Assembly: GCF_017353185.1 (NCBI RefSeq)
Contig: NZ_JAFMYV010000015.1
Coordinates: 90,997 to 154,996, forward strand
Direction: 5' to 3'
DNA length: 64,000 nt
DNA from: Fibrella rubiginis
GTDB taxonomy: Bacteria > Bacteroidota > Bacteroidia > Cytophagales > Spirosomataceae
Numbering within the stretch: the first letter of the stretch is position 1; every line of letters starts with the position of its first letter. The position numbers and the translations under genes are program-made. This document shows positions 8,801-17,837 of the stretch, piece by piece. The notes beneath the pieces were generated by a model that did not search any database, was not told the origin of the DNA, and worked only from the letters and a program-made list of their open reading frames with translations.

Positions 8801-11800
8801 ATGCCCTTCCCGTTTAAATTAATGCGTCTGGTTTCGACGCTTTGCGTGTTGGCAAGCTTGCTAGCCTGCCAGGACAAACCCGAAACCGGCGATGATACCT
8901 TACCCGGCAGTTCATTGCCCGATGGACCGCCTCTCTTCACCGCATTATCTGCCGAACAAACGGGTATTGGTTTTCAGAACACCCTTACCGAAGGGTTGAA
9001 CACCAACATTCTGCTGTACGAATATTTCTACAATGGCGGCGGGGTAGCTACCGGCGATTTCAACGGCGATGGCTGGATCGATGCCTACTTCACCGCCAAC
9101 CTGAGCGACAATAAACTGTATCTCAACAAGGGCCACAAGTCAGGCGAATCCATCCAGTTTCAGGACGTGACCGAGGCGTCGGGCGCAGGCGGACGATCCG
9201 GACCCTGGAAAACTGGCGTAACCACTGTCGACATCAATGCCGATGGTAAGCTGGACCTCTACGTGTGTTATTCGGGCGCGTTGCCTCCCGAAAAACGCAC
9301 CAACCAACTCTTTGTCAACCAGGGTAATGACACTGGCGGCGTACCTCATTTTGTGGATCAGGCGGCCACCTACGGTCTGGACCACCCCGGTTTTAGTAAT
9401 CAGGCTTATTTCCTGGATTATGACCGTGACGGTGACCTGGACATGCTGCTGCTGAACCATAACCCCAAAAACCTGCCCATCCTGAACGAAGCCAGCACGG
9501 CAGAGATGCTACGGCTTGATGATCCTGAACGGGGGTTACGCGTGCTGAAACAAACTGCCGGGCACTTTGCCGACGTGACCCAGCAGGCAGGCGTAAACGG
9601 GTCGGCGCTGAGCTACGGCCTGGGGTTGGGGATTGCCGATGTGAACGACGATGGCTGGCTCGATTTCTACGTCTCCAACGACTATGCCGTGCCCGACTAC
9701 CTCTACATCAACCAGCAGAACGGCACGTTTCGCAATGAGGTACAACGCAGCCTGGGGCACACCAGCCAGTTTTCGATGGGCAACGACGTGGCCGACGTGA
9801 ACAACGACGGGCGGGCCGATATCTTCACGCTCGACATGCTGCCCGAAGACAACCACCGGCAGAAATTGCTGTTAGCCCCCGACAATTTCGCCAAGTTCGA
9901 CCTCAACGTGCGGAGTGGGTTCTATTACCAGTACATGCGGAACATGCTGCAACTGAACGCAGGAAAGACAGGGGAGGGCACGTCAATCCCTCTGTTTTCC
10001 GAAGTGGGCCAGTTGGCGGGCGTGTCCAATACCGACTGGAGTTGGGCGGCACTACTAGCCGATTTTGACAACGACGGCTGGAAAGACCTTTTCGTGACGA
10101 ATGGCTATTTCCGCGATTACACCAACCTGGATTTTATCAAATACATGGACGACTATGCCCAGCGCAAAGGTCGGCTGCAGCGCGAAGACGTATTGGAGAT
10201 CATTGGCCACATGCCCGCCTCGAACGTGGTCAACTATGTGTTTCAGAACCAGAAAGGGGCCTCGTTCGCGAACCGGACGCAGTCGTGGGGCATAAACACA
10301 CCTTCGAACAGTAACGGGGCTGCCTATGCCGACCTGGACAACGACGGTGACCTGGATCTGCTGGTCAACAACATTAATCAGCCCGCGTTTGTGTACCGCA
10401 ACGACGCCGAAAAAAGTTCGCAACGGCACTTTCTACAGGTCCGGTTGACAGGGGCAGCGGGCAATACGCAGGGCATCGGCACCAGGGTAAACGTGTTTGC
10501 CAACGGGCTGCAACAGAGCCAGATGCAGACCCTGACGCGAGGGTATCTATCGTCGGTATCGCCGGTGATGCAGTTCGGTTTGGGCAGCGCGGCCACTGTC
10601 GACTCGGTGGTGGTGACCTGGGCGGCGGGCAAGCGGCAAACCCTGCGCCAGGTGAAGGCTAACCAGGTGATTGACGTGAACGAAAAGCAGGCTACCGATG
10701 GGCGAACCCGACCAGCAACGCCAGCCGCTTTTTTCACGCAGGTACCCTCGCCCGTCGACTATGCTGACCCGGTTCAGGCGATTAATGACTTCGACCGGCA
10801 GCCCCTGCTCACCCGTGAACTGTCGCACAACGGTCCCTGTCAGGCCGTGGGTGATGTAAACGCCGACGGCCTGCCCGACCTGTTTGTGGGGGGCGCCATG
10901 GGCCAGTCGGCGGGGCTGTACCTGCAACAGAAAGGTGGCCGGTTTGCCCGCCAATCTGTACCCGCGTTTGACGCCGATAAGGCCGCGCACGATGCCGCTG
11001 CGGCCTTTTTCGATGCCAACGGCGACGGCTCTACGGACCTCTACGTGGCCAGTGGCGGCTACCACAACCTGGCCGCTACCGATCCCCGGCTACAGGACCG
11101 GTTGTACCTCAACGACGGCAAAGGCCATTTCTCCAAAAGCCCCGACGCGCTGCCCCCCATGCCCACCAGCAAGGGCTGCGTGGCGGTGGGTGATGCAAAT
11201 GCCGACGGTCATCCCGATTTGTTTGTGGGTGGCCGCGTGGTGCCGGGTAGTTATCCAGAAACGCCCGCGAGCTACCTGCTTGTTAACGATGGAAAGGGAA
11301 AATTCACCGATCAAACAGCTCAGTTAGCGCCTGATTTACAGCGAGTAGGCATGGTTACCGATGCCGCATGGGTAGATATGGACGGCAATGGAAAAGCCGA
11401 ACTGGTGGTGGCGGGTGAATGGATGCCAGTATCAATTTTTGGTCAGGCGGGCGGGCGGTTCGTCAACAAAACCAACGCCCTTTTGGGTAAAGCCTACGTG
11501 GGCTGGTGGAATAAGATTACCGTTGGTGATGTCAACGGCGACAAGAAACCCGACCTGCTGGTGGGTAACTGGGGCGAGAACTCGCAGGTGCGGGCCAGCC
11601 CCAGTCAGCCGACTGACCTTTATTTTGCTGATTTCGACAAAAACGGCACTGTCGAACCCATTCTGTGCTGCTATATACAGGGCAAAAGTCATTTGTTCCT
11701 CACCCGCGACGAACTGCTGAACCAGATTGGCGGCTACCGCACCCGCTACCCCACCTACGCGAGCTACGCCGACGCGACGGTGAAGCAGGTATTTGACAGC

Positions 11801-12196
11801 GAAACCCTGTCGGCGGCGGGTCATCTGAAAGCAAACCACCTGCAAACTACTTGTTTTTTAAGCAACCCGTCGGGCCGGTACACGTTGGGTACGTTGCCGG
11901 TGCAGGCGCAGTATGCCCCCGTTCATACGATCACGCTCCTTGACGCTGACCACGACGGGCGGCAGGACGTGCTTCTTTGCGGCAACGATAGCCACGTTAA
12001 AATCAGGCTGGGTAAGATGGATGCCAACTACGGTGTGCTGCTTCGCGGCGACGGTCGGGGTGGGTTTAGCTATGTGGAGCAGCCGCAGTCGGGCTTTGGC
12101 CTGACCGGCGATGTGCGCAGTGTGACACAACTGAATGACCTGCTGCTGTTTGGCATTAATGAGCGAAAAATGGTAGCTTATAAACTCAAAAAGTAG
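8801..12196 (+). CDS. ASPIC/UnbV and FG-GAP (VCBS) repeat lipoprotein
   Basis: The 1131-residue protein starts at ATG 8801 (or 8822). An in-frame start at 8705 would place the susD terminator inside the gene. The signal peptide ends in a lipobox ASLLAC, so it is a lipoprotein. Two groups of FG-GAP/VCBS blades with calcium-binding DxNxDGxxD motifs (for example DFNGDGWIDAY near residue 85, DVNADGLPDLF near 690) flank an ASPIC/UnbV domain at about 543-626 (GIGTRVNV... and FGLGSAATVDSVVVTW). Such propellers bind ligands at the cell surface. The next gene follows after 6 bp, so it is probably co-transcribed with the haloperoxidase-like lipoprotein. Substrate unknown. Confidence 0.88.
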   Translation: MPFPFKLMRLVSTLCVLASLLACQDKPETGDDTLPGSSLPDGPPLFTALSAEQTGIGFQNTLTEGLNTNILLYEYFYNGGGVATGDFNGDGWIDAYFTANLSDNKLYLNKGHKSGESIQFQDVTEASGAGGRSGPWKTGVTTVDINADGKLDLYVCYSGALPPEKRTNQLFVNQGNDTGGVPHFVDQAATYGLDHPGFSNQAYFLDYDRDGDLDMLLLNHNPKNLPILNEASTAEMLRLDDPERGLRVLKQTAGHFADVTQQAGVNGSALSYGLGLGIADVNDDGWLDFYVSNDYAVPDYLYINQQNGTFRNEVQRSLGHTSQFSMGNDVADVNNDGRADIFTLDMLPEDNHRQKLLLAPDNFAKFDLNVRSGFYYQYMRNMLQLNAGKTGEGTSIPLFSEVGQLAGVSNTDWSWAALLADFDNDGWKDLFVTNGYFRDYTNLDFIKYMDDYAQRKGRLQREDVLEIIGHMPASNVVNYVFQNQKGASFANRTQSWGINTPSNSNGAAYADLDNDGDLDLLVNNINQPAFVYRNDAEKSSQRHFLQVRLTGAAGNTQGIGTRVNVFANGLQQSQMQTLTRGYLSSVSPVMQFGLGSAATVDSVVVTWAAGKRQTLRQVKANQVIDVNEKQATDGRTRPATPAAFFTQVPSPVDYADPVQAINDFDRQPLLTRELSHNGPCQAVGDVNADGLPDLFVGGAMGQSAGLYLQQKGGRFARQSVPAFDADKAAHDAAAAFFDANGDGSTDLYVASGGYHNLAATDPRLQDRLYLNDGKGHFSKSPDALPPMPTSKGCVAVGDANADGHPDLFVGGRVVPGSYPETPASYLLVNDGKGKFTDQTAQLAPDLQRVGMVTDAAWVDMDGNGKAELVVAGEWMPVSIFGQAGGRFVNKTNALLGKAYVGWWNKITVGDVNGDKKPDLLVGNWGENSQVRASPSQPTDLYFADFDKNGTVEPILCCYIQGKSHLFLTRDELLNQIGGYRTRYPTYASYADATVKQVFDSETLSAAGHLKANHLQTTCFLSNPSGRYTLGTLPVQAQYAPVHTITLLDADHDGRQDVLLCGNDSHVKIRLGKMDANYGVLLRGDGRGGFSYVEQPQSGFGLTGDVRSVTQLNDLLLFGINERKMVAYKLKK

Positions 12197-12202
12197 CTGA
12201 CC

Positions 12203-13534
12203 ATGAAGCCATTATCGGGTTTGTTGCTCTTGCTGGGACTGTTGCTGGCTGTTGGCTGTCAGTCTGATAGGCCACCCCTGTCCGACGTTGGGGTGGCAAC
12301 GGCCTGGGCCGACATGACCCTCTGGCTTACGAAAACTACCCCCGCCAACACGCCTACTTACGCCTCGCGGTGTCTGGGCTACATCGGCCTCACCATGTAT
12401 GAGTCTGTTGTGCCAGGATATCCCGATTATCGGTCGCTGGCGGGGCAACTGAATGGCCTCAAGAGCCTGCCTCAGCCTGAACCGGGGAAAACCTATCACT
12501 GGCTACTGGCACTGAATGCCGGGCAGGCCCGCATCCTGAAACGACTCTATAACCAAACGTCCGACGCCAACAAACAGCGCGTTGATTCACTGGAGCAACT
12601 GGTTGCGCATCAAATGGCAGATACTGTTGATAGTGAGGTGGTTAATCGGTCTGTTGCCTATGGTCGGGCGGTGGCCGAACGCATCTTCGACTGGTCGAAA
12701 ACGGATGGTGGGCACCGGGGTTACCTGCGGAATTTCGACAAGACAATGACGTACCCGGCGCACCTTGGCTGCTGGAAACCACCACTCTACGCGCAATCAT
12801 TCAGCCATTATCCGCTGCATCCGCACTGGGGCCAAAACCGACCTTTTTTAGCGCAGGATGCCCAGTTGGCCCCGCCGACGCTCATTCCCTACAGCACTGA
12901 CAAAGGATCACCCTATTTCAAGCAGTTTTTGCAGGTTTACCACAAACAGCAAACGCTTACCCAGACCGAAAAGGAAATTGCCATCTGGTGGAGCGACGAC
13001 CCCGACGAGACCTTCACGCCGCCCGGCCACTCATACTACCTGGCTACGCTGGCGGTCAGACAAGCGAAACCAAGCCTAATTCGTTGTGCCGAAACCTACG
13101 CCCGCGTAGGCATGGCCGTGGCCGATGCGTTTATCAATTGCTGGAAATGGAAGTTTCAGTTTTTCACCGAACGCCCCAACACCTTTGTGCCGCAACACAT
13201 TGACCAGCAGTGGGAATCGTTTTGGCCCGACCCACCTTTCCCCGCTTTTCCGTCGGGCCACGCCATACAGGCCGGTGCCGCCGCCACCGTGCTCACCGAC
13301 CTGTACGGCCCCGCGTTTGCCTTTACCGATAGTGCCCACGCAGGCCGCAAACCCGACCGCCTGCGCCATACCGACTTCAAACCCCGACAGTTTCATTCGT
13401 TCCGCGAGGCCGCCCAGGAAATCGCCGATTCGCGGTTTTACGGGGGCATCCACACCCCGCAGGATAACCAGGCGGGCTTGGCAAAAGGTGATGCTATTGG
13501 ATTGGCTGTCAATGCGTTGAATTGGAAAAAGTAA
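12203..13534 (+). CDS. Vanadium-dependent haloperoxidase/PAP2-superfamily lipoprotein
   Basis: The 443-residue protein has a lipoprotein signal peptide (LLLAVGC, Cys 19). The three PAP2/haloperoxidase signature blocks are visible: K-x6-RP in KFQFFTERP (about 316-324), PSGHA (about 350-354) and SR-x5-H in SRFYGGIHTP (about 410-419). These bind phosphate or vanadate and supply the catalytic His. In Bacteroidota this subfamily is annotated as vanadium-dependent haloperoxidase, but sequence alone cannot separate it from a phosphatase. It follows the FG-GAP lipoprotein by 6 bp, implying one transcript and shared surface location. Confidence 0.85.
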   Translation: MKPLSGLLLLLGLLLAVGCQSDRPPLSDVGVATAWADMTLWLTKTTPANTPTYASRCLGYIGLTMYESVVPGYPDYRSLAGQLNGLKSLPQPEPGKTYHWLLALNAGQARILKRLYNQTSDANKQRVDSLEQLVAHQMADTVDSEVVNRSVAYGRAVAERIFDWSKTDGGHRGYLRNFDKTMTYPAHLGCWKPPLYAQSFSHYPLHPHWGQNRPFLAQDAQLAPPTLIPYSTDKGSPYFKQFLQVYHKQQTLTQTEKEIAIWWSDDPDETFTPPGHSYYLATLAVRQAKPSLIRCAETYARVGMAVADAFINCWKWKFQFFTERPNTFVPQHIDQQWESFWPDPPFPAFPSGHAIQAGAAATVLTDLYGPAFAFTDSAHAGRKPDRLRHTDFKPRQFHSFREAAQEIADSRFYGGIHTPQDNQAGLAKGDAIGLAVNALNWKK

Positions 13535-13555
13535 TAGCGTGTTGTTGATGAGTTT

Positions 13556-13705
13556 GGCTACGCGTTGGTCGGCTACGCGAGTCATGCCCTTCGACAGGCT
13601 CAGGGTGACAGCCTATCTAAAGCAGCTCAGTGAGCTTGATTCAAGTTCTGTGTCACCCTGAGCCTGTCGAAGGGCACGACTCGCGTAGCCGACCAACGCG
13701 TGGCT
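13556..13705. repeat. Intergenic inverted repeat K containing a widespread REP-like word
   Basis: Arms 13556-13610 and 13651-13705 pair over about 55 bp with about three mismatches, around a 40-nt loop. The inner part of each arm carries the word TTCGACAGGCTCAGG, a motif scattered in many bacterial genomes as a REP-like element. The outer part repeats GGCTACGCG twice. It lies between two co-directional genes and has no U-run. Confidence 0.85.
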
Positions 13706-13765
13706 ACTCTAGTTTTCAACACACCAGCGCACCAGCCACCTCACTTCCTGCACCCCCCACCGTAT

Positions 13766-15502
13766 ATGCACCTGAAACGATTACTCACAATCCTGTGCCT
13801 TTTCACGACCCTTACCAAAGCGCAAACCCCATTTATCGACGTGACGCAGGCGGCGGGCATCAACCATCAGTTTCGGGTGTTTGAGGGGATGTTTGGTGGT
13901 GGTGCCTGCGTGCTCGACTTCGATAATGACGGTTACGAGGACGTCTTCCTAACCGGCGGCATGAATGATGACATACTCTACCACAACAACCGTAACGGTA
14001 CTGGCAGGAAAACAACGTTTACCAACGTCTACGCCAAATCGGGCCTGACCGGTACCCGCAATTTCGTCACGCAGGGAGTCACCGCCGCCGACGTGAACCG
14101 CGATGGCTGGGTGGATTTGTTTATCACCACCATTACCACCAAAAACAAACGGCAGCCGCGCGGCGGACCGTCCATTCCCCGCGCCATGAACCTGCTGTAC
14201 CTGAACAACGGCAACAGCCGCAACGGCGGACCGATCTTTCGCGACGCCACCAGGGAGTACGGGTTGGACCAACTACAATCTTTCAGTACCGGCGCCAGTT
14301 TCGGCGACGTCAACGCCGATGGTTATCCCGACCTGTACGTGGGCAATTACTTCCAGGAGTTTCGGGGCGAACTGAGCGTAATCAACGACGCCACCGTAGT
14401 GGGGGCCAACCAGATTGCCAAGGGATATTTGCTGATTAATCAAAAAGGCAAGTCGTTTGTAGACGCTTACGACGATTATGGCCTGACATACAAGGGGTTT
14501 GGTTTCGGCGGCGTCTTTACCGATATGGACAACGACGGTGATCAGGACCTGATCATCAACCACGATTTTGGGTATAAACGCACGCCAAACCTGCTGCTGG
14601 AGAATCAGTATTCGTCGAAAAAATTCGTGGACGTGGCCGAAGCCCGGAAGATGGACCTGGGCATTAACTCGATGGGTACCGCCGTGGGTGACTACAACAA
14701 CGATGGCTGGATGGACTACTATTTCACCAACATCCGGTTCAACCAGTTCATGGTCAACGGGGGGGCAGGTAAGCCGTTTGCCAACCAGACACAGCAGGCA
14801 GGGCTGATGAATTTTGCCATTAGCTGGGGTGCCAACTTTGCCGATTTTGACCATGACGGCGACCTGGACCTGTTTGTTGCCAACGGCGATCTGAACCCTA
14901 ACTGCGTACCCATGGCCGACTTCTATTTCGACAACAACAGCGGCCACTTCACCGACAATGCCCGCGCGATGGGCCTGAACGACTACGGCATTGGCCGAGG
15001 GTCGGTGGTGTTTGATTACGACAATGACGGTGATCTGGATTTGCTGGTGGTGAATCAGAAACCCGTGCTGTCGTACCCAACGGCTTCTGTCACGCACCTG
15101 TATCGCAACGATGCCGCCCATGGTAACTGGCTGAAAGTGACCCTACACGGCCTGGAGGCCGAAATGCACGGCATTGGCTCACGCATTGAGGTGGTGGCGG
15201 GTGGTCGGCATATGATCCGCGAAATAGACGGCGGCGCGTCGAGCCACATCTCGCAAAGCTCTACCATTGCCCATTTCGGTCTGGGCGCGGCCACCGTTGT
15301 CGATTCGATCATTGTGACCTGGACGGGCGGCAACCGGCAGGTGCTGACCAACCAGAAAATCAATGCATTGCTCACGATTACCGAAGTGCCCAAAGCCCAT
15401 ACATCACCCTGGATCTGGTTTCTGTTAGGCCTGGCAACAACCGGCCTCATCGTCTTGCTACTACAAAAACGGGCGCGACCGATTGCTCAGCCGCGCCCGT
15501 AA
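13766..15502 (+). CDS. CRTAC1-like FG-GAP/ASPIC protein with C-terminal membrane anchor
   Basis: The start was set at ATG 13766 because it opens a signal peptide (MHLKRLLTILCLFTTLTKAQ). The longer frame from 13700 begins inside the upstream inverted repeat. The 578-residue product has FG-GAP blades with calcium motifs (DFDNDGYEDVF, DVNADGYPDLY, DFDHDGDLDLF), then an ASPIC/UnbV domain at about 462-538, then one transmembrane helix (WIWFLLGLATTGLIVLLL, about 547-564) and a short basic tail. It is a paralogue in architecture of the 8801 gene but membrane-anchored at the C-terminus instead of lipidated. A role with the SusCD/haloperoxidase cluster is inferred from context. Confidence 0.85.
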   Translation: MHLKRLLTILCLFTTLTKAQTPFIDVTQAAGINHQFRVFEGMFGGGACVLDFDNDGYEDVFLTGGMNDDILYHNNRNGTGRKTTFTNVYAKSGLTGTRNFVTQGVTAADVNRDGWVDLFITTITTKNKRQPRGGPSIPRAMNLLYLNNGNSRNGGPIFRDATREYGLDQLQSFSTGASFGDVNADGYPDLYVGNYFQEFRGELSVINDATVVGANQIAKGYLLINQKGKSFVDAYDDYGLTYKGFGFGGVFTDMDNDGDQDLIINHDFGYKRTPNLLLENQYSSKKFVDVAEARKMDLGINSMGTAVGDYNNDGWMDYYFTNIRFNQFMVNGGAGKPFANQTQQAGLMNFAISWGANFADFDHDGDLDLFVANGDLNPNCVPMADFYFDNNSGHFTDNARAMGLNDYGIGRGSVVFDYDNDGDLDLLVVNQKPVLSYPTASVTHLYRNDAAHGNWLKVTLHGLEAEMHGIGSRIEVVAGGRHMIREIDGGASSHISQSSTIAHFGLGAATVVDSIIVTWTGGNRQVLTNQKINALLTITEVPKAHTSPWIWFLLGLATTGLIVLLLQKRARPIAQPRP

Positions 15503-15519
15503 AATTTTATCCGTAAACC

Positions 15520-16818
15520 CTACAACCGCACAATCTCGGCGCCGATGGCATTCAGGCGGGTGTCGATGTGTTGGTAACCGCGGTCGATCTGTTCAATGTT
15601 GTCGATGATGCTGGTGCCGTTGGCCGACAGTGCCGCGATGAGCAATGATACCCCCGCCCGGATGTCGGGTGATGACATGCGGATGCCGCGTAGTTGCATG
15701 TGCCGACCCAACCCAACCACTGTGGCGCGGTGGGGATCGCACAGGATGATCTGCGCGCCCATTTCGATAAGTTTATCCACAAAGAACAGGCGGCTTTCAA
15801 ACATTTTCTGGTGAATGAGTACCGTACCGCTGGCCTGAATGGCCGTGACGAGCACGATGCTGAGCAAATCGGGGGTGAAACCGGGCCAGGGAGAATCAGC
15901 TACGGTCATCATGCCGCCATCCAGAAACGTTTCGATCTGGTACAATTCCTGCGAGGGGATGTGAATATCATCGCCCCGGAATTCCATCTGGATACCCAGC
16001 CGTTTGAACACGTCGGGAATGATGCCCAGCTCCGGAATGCGGCAGTTTTTGATCGTCACTTCCGACTGTGTCATGGCTGCCAGGCCAATAAACGAGCCGA
16101 TCTCGATCATGTCGGGCAGCATGGTGTGGTCCGTTCCGTGCAGTTCCGATACGCCCTCAATAATGAGCATGTTCGAGCCGACGCCCGAAATTTTGGCCCC
16201 CATGCGGTTGAGCATCTTGCTCAGTTGCTGAAGGTACGGTTCGCAGGCGGCGTTGTAGATCGTGGTGGTGCCTTCGGCCATAACCGCAGCCATAAGCACG
16301 TTGGCCGTACCCGTCACCGATGCTTCGTCCAGCAGCATATAGGCACCCTTAAGCTGGTCGCCTTCAACGCGGTAAAAATCACCGTCGTAATGGAATGTAG
16401 CACCGAGCTTTTCGAAACCCAGAAAGTGCGTATCCAGTCGGCGACGGCCGATTTTGTCGCCACCGGGGCGTGGAATGCGGCCTTTTTTATACCGCGCCAG
16501 CATCGGTCCCAGCAGCATCACCGAACCCCGCAGGGCCGCCGCTTTACTCTTGTAGGCGGGCGTGTCGAGGTAGTCCAGGTTCACATCCGACGCTACAAAC
16601 CGGTATGACCCTTCACCGATTTTGGTGACCCAAACGCCCATGTCGCCCAGCAGGTCGATGAGTTGGTTGACGTCGCGGATATTCGGGATGTTGTGAATGG
16701 TGACGGGTTCTTTGGTCAGCAAAACGGCACACAGAATCTGCAATGCCTCGTTTTTGGCCCCCTGCGGCACTAATTCGCCCGACAGCCGCCGACCACCCGT
16801 TATTTTAAAAGAAGCCAT
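15520..16818 (-). CDS. murA: UDP-N-acetylglucosamine 1-carboxyvinyltransferase (MurA), Asp at the usual catalytic Cys position
   Basis: The 432-residue protein matches MurA throughout (ITGGRRLSGELVPQGAKNEAL at the start, GVSLLIAALSANG near the end). It performs the first committed step of peptidoglycan synthesis, adding enolpyruvate from PEP to UDP-GlcNAc. In the active-site loop the sequence is PRPGGDKIG, so Asp121 stands where E. coli has Cys115. In known MurA proteins this change gives fosfomycin insensitivity with activity kept. The start is ATG 16818; the longer TTG frame from 16848 begins inside inverted repeat A and encodes heptad-derived residues. Confidence 0.95.
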   Translation of the reverse strand: MASFKITGGRRLSGELVPQGAKNEALQILCAVLLTKEPVTIHNIPNIRDVNQLIDLLGDMGVWVTKIGEGSYRFVASDVNLDYLDTPAYKSKAAALRGSVMLLGPMLARYKKGRIPRPGGDKIGRRRLDTHFLGFEKLGATFHYDGDFYRVEGDQLKGAYMLLDEASVTGTANVLMAAVMAEGTTTIYNAACEPYLQQLSKMLNRMGAKISGVGSNMLIIEGVSELHGTDHTMLPDMIEIGSFIGLAAMTQSEVTIKNCRIPELGIIPDVFKRLGIQMEFRGDDIHIPSQELYQIETFLDGGMMTVADSPWPGFTPDLLSIVLVTAIQASGTVLIHQKMFESRLFFVDKLIEMGAQIILCDPHRATVVGLGRHMQLRGIRMSSPDIRAGVSLLIAALSANGTSIIDNIEQIDRGYQHIDTRLNAIGAEIVRL

Positions 16819-16825
16819 TTTTTTG

Positions 16826-16919
16826 AATGTACAATGTATAATGAACAATGTACAATGCTCAGCGACAATGAATTAGCCCGGCGAAGGCATTGTACATTGT
16901 TCATTATACATTGTACATT
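16826..16919. repeat. Perfect intergenic hairpin A with 7-nt arm periodicity
   Basis: Arms 16826-16857 and 16888-16919 are perfect 32-bp complements around a 30-nt loop. The left arm is four and a half heptads of the type AATGTAC with variants AATGTAT and AATGAAC. It fills almost the whole gap between the DUF4290 stop and the murA start, both on the minus strand. Confidence 0.95.
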
Positions 16920-16924
16920 ACTTT

Positions 16925-17680
16925 TCAACGTCCCCGCCGCCGGTTGTTACCGCCGCCGTTGCCGGGGTTGTTTCCGCCGCCCCGGAATGGGTTGCGGTTG
17001 TTGTTATTGGCATTGTTGCCACCCCGGAACTGGGAACGGTTGTTATTGCCGCCGCCGTTGTTGCGGTCCTGCCGGTTGCGCTGTTGGCCGTAGTTGTTGC
17101 TAAACCGGTTGTTTTTCTGCGCCGTGATGCGTTGCGGCTGTTCATCGGCGCGTTCAATAGGCGAACTCTCTACCAGTCCCTCACTACGGATAAGGGCAAT
17201 ATCCGGGGCCAGCTTGCCTTTCGATATGTCGAGTATGCTTTGGTAGATGGTTTCGTCTTCTACATTTTCCTTATTCCAGGCCGTGTAGAAGGTGCGCATT
17301 AGCCGAACCAGGTACGACACAAACCCACGCCGTTCGTCGGCATCTTCGGTGTTGAACGCCCGGTCGATAAGCAGATTAATGTTCTGCCCGAAGTGCTTAT
17401 ATTTCAGGTTATGGTATTGATAGCCAACCTTTTGAGGTTTCTTCCCCAGCACATCGGGTGAAGGTGGCGGATAAGGGCTGTCTACGTCGAGCTTAAACCC
17501 GGACATGATGTAGAGGTCATCCCAGAGTTTATTATAGTAGTCCTGCCCGTCTTTCATGGCTGGATGAAGTTGCCGCATCAGTTCGACCAGGATGTGCGCC
17601 TGACGGGTGCGCGTGGTCCGGTCTTCGATGGTCAACAGGTAATTAACCATCTTCTGGATACTACTGCCGTATTCTTTCAA
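16925..17680 (-). CDS. DUF4290 family protein with an Asn/Gly/Arg-rich RGG-like tail
   Basis: The 251-residue protein starts MKEYGSSIQKMVNYLLTIED and has the helical, acidic-to-basic N-terminal domain of the DUF4290 family (about 1-175), known in Bacteroidota without an assigned function. From about residue 185 it becomes low-complexity, rich in N, G, R and Q with FRGG and RRRGR motifs, which resembles RNA-binding RGG tails. It is followed on the same strand by murA after inverted repeat A. A minus-strand TACCTTTG box at 17707-17714 lies 27 bp upstream of the ATG. Confidence 0.8.
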   Translation of the reverse strand: MKEYGSSIQKMVNYLLTIEDRTTRTRQAHILVELMRQLHPAMKDGQDYYNKLWDDLYIMSGFKLDVDSPYPPPSPDVLGKKPQKVGYQYHNLKYKHFGQNINLLIDRAFNTEDADERRGFVSYLVRLMRTFYTAWNKENVEDETIYQSILDISKGKLAPDIALIRSEGLVESSPIERADEQPQRITAQKNNRFSNNYGQQRNRQDRNNGGGNNNRSQFRGGNNANNNNRNPFRGGGNNPGNGGGNNRRRGR

Positions 17681-17706
17681 GCGATGAGTGGCTTAACTGT
17701 AAAAAA

Positions 17707-17714
17707 CAAAGGTA
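17707..17714 (-). promoter_or_regulatory. -7 promoter box for the DUF4290 gene
   Basis: The minus strand reads TACCTTTG, an exact Bacteroidota TAnnTTTG box, 27 bp upstream of the start at 17680. No clear -33 TTG was found in the purine-rich upstream DNA. Confidence 0.6.
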
Positions 17715-17726
17715 GGGAAAAAGGGA

Positions 17727-17837
17727 GGAAAGGAAGAATGGAGAAAAGGAGGAGGGGGAAGAAGGGGAGGAAAGGGACTGTCTACCTTTGCAGCCCGGTA
17801 CCCTTCCCCCTCCTCCTTTTCTCCATTCTTCCTTTCC
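17727..17837. repeat. Perfect purine-rich intergenic hairpin B between divergent promoters
   Basis: Arms 17727-17761 and 17803-17837 are perfect 35-bp complements, one strand all purine except a single T, with a 41-nt loop. It lies between divergently transcribed DUF4290 and MATE genes. The MATE -7 box is inside the loop. Confidence 0.93.
17783..17790 (+). promoter_or_regulatory. -7 promoter box for the MATE gene, inside the loop of hairpin B
   Basis: TACCTTTG on the plus strand fits TAnnTTTG. Transcription starting a few bases downstream would place the right hairpin arm in the 5' untranslated leader of the MATE gene, whose ATG is at 17848. Confidence 0.6.

Noticed and set aside
14273..15121. 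282-residue minus-strand open frame opposite the CRTAC1-like gene
   Set aside because: Shadow of the FG-GAP repeats; it has a repetitive V/G/I-rich translation with no signal peptide or domain.
15694..16608. 304-residue plus-strand open frame opposite murA
   Set aside because: It lies antisense to a clear murA gene, its translation matches no family, and the codon pattern of the gene explains it.
16826..16919. Possible CRISPR or satellite array in the heptad repeats
   Set aside because: Units are 7 nt with no spacers of constant size, and the arms are inverted, not direct with spacers; no cas genes are present.
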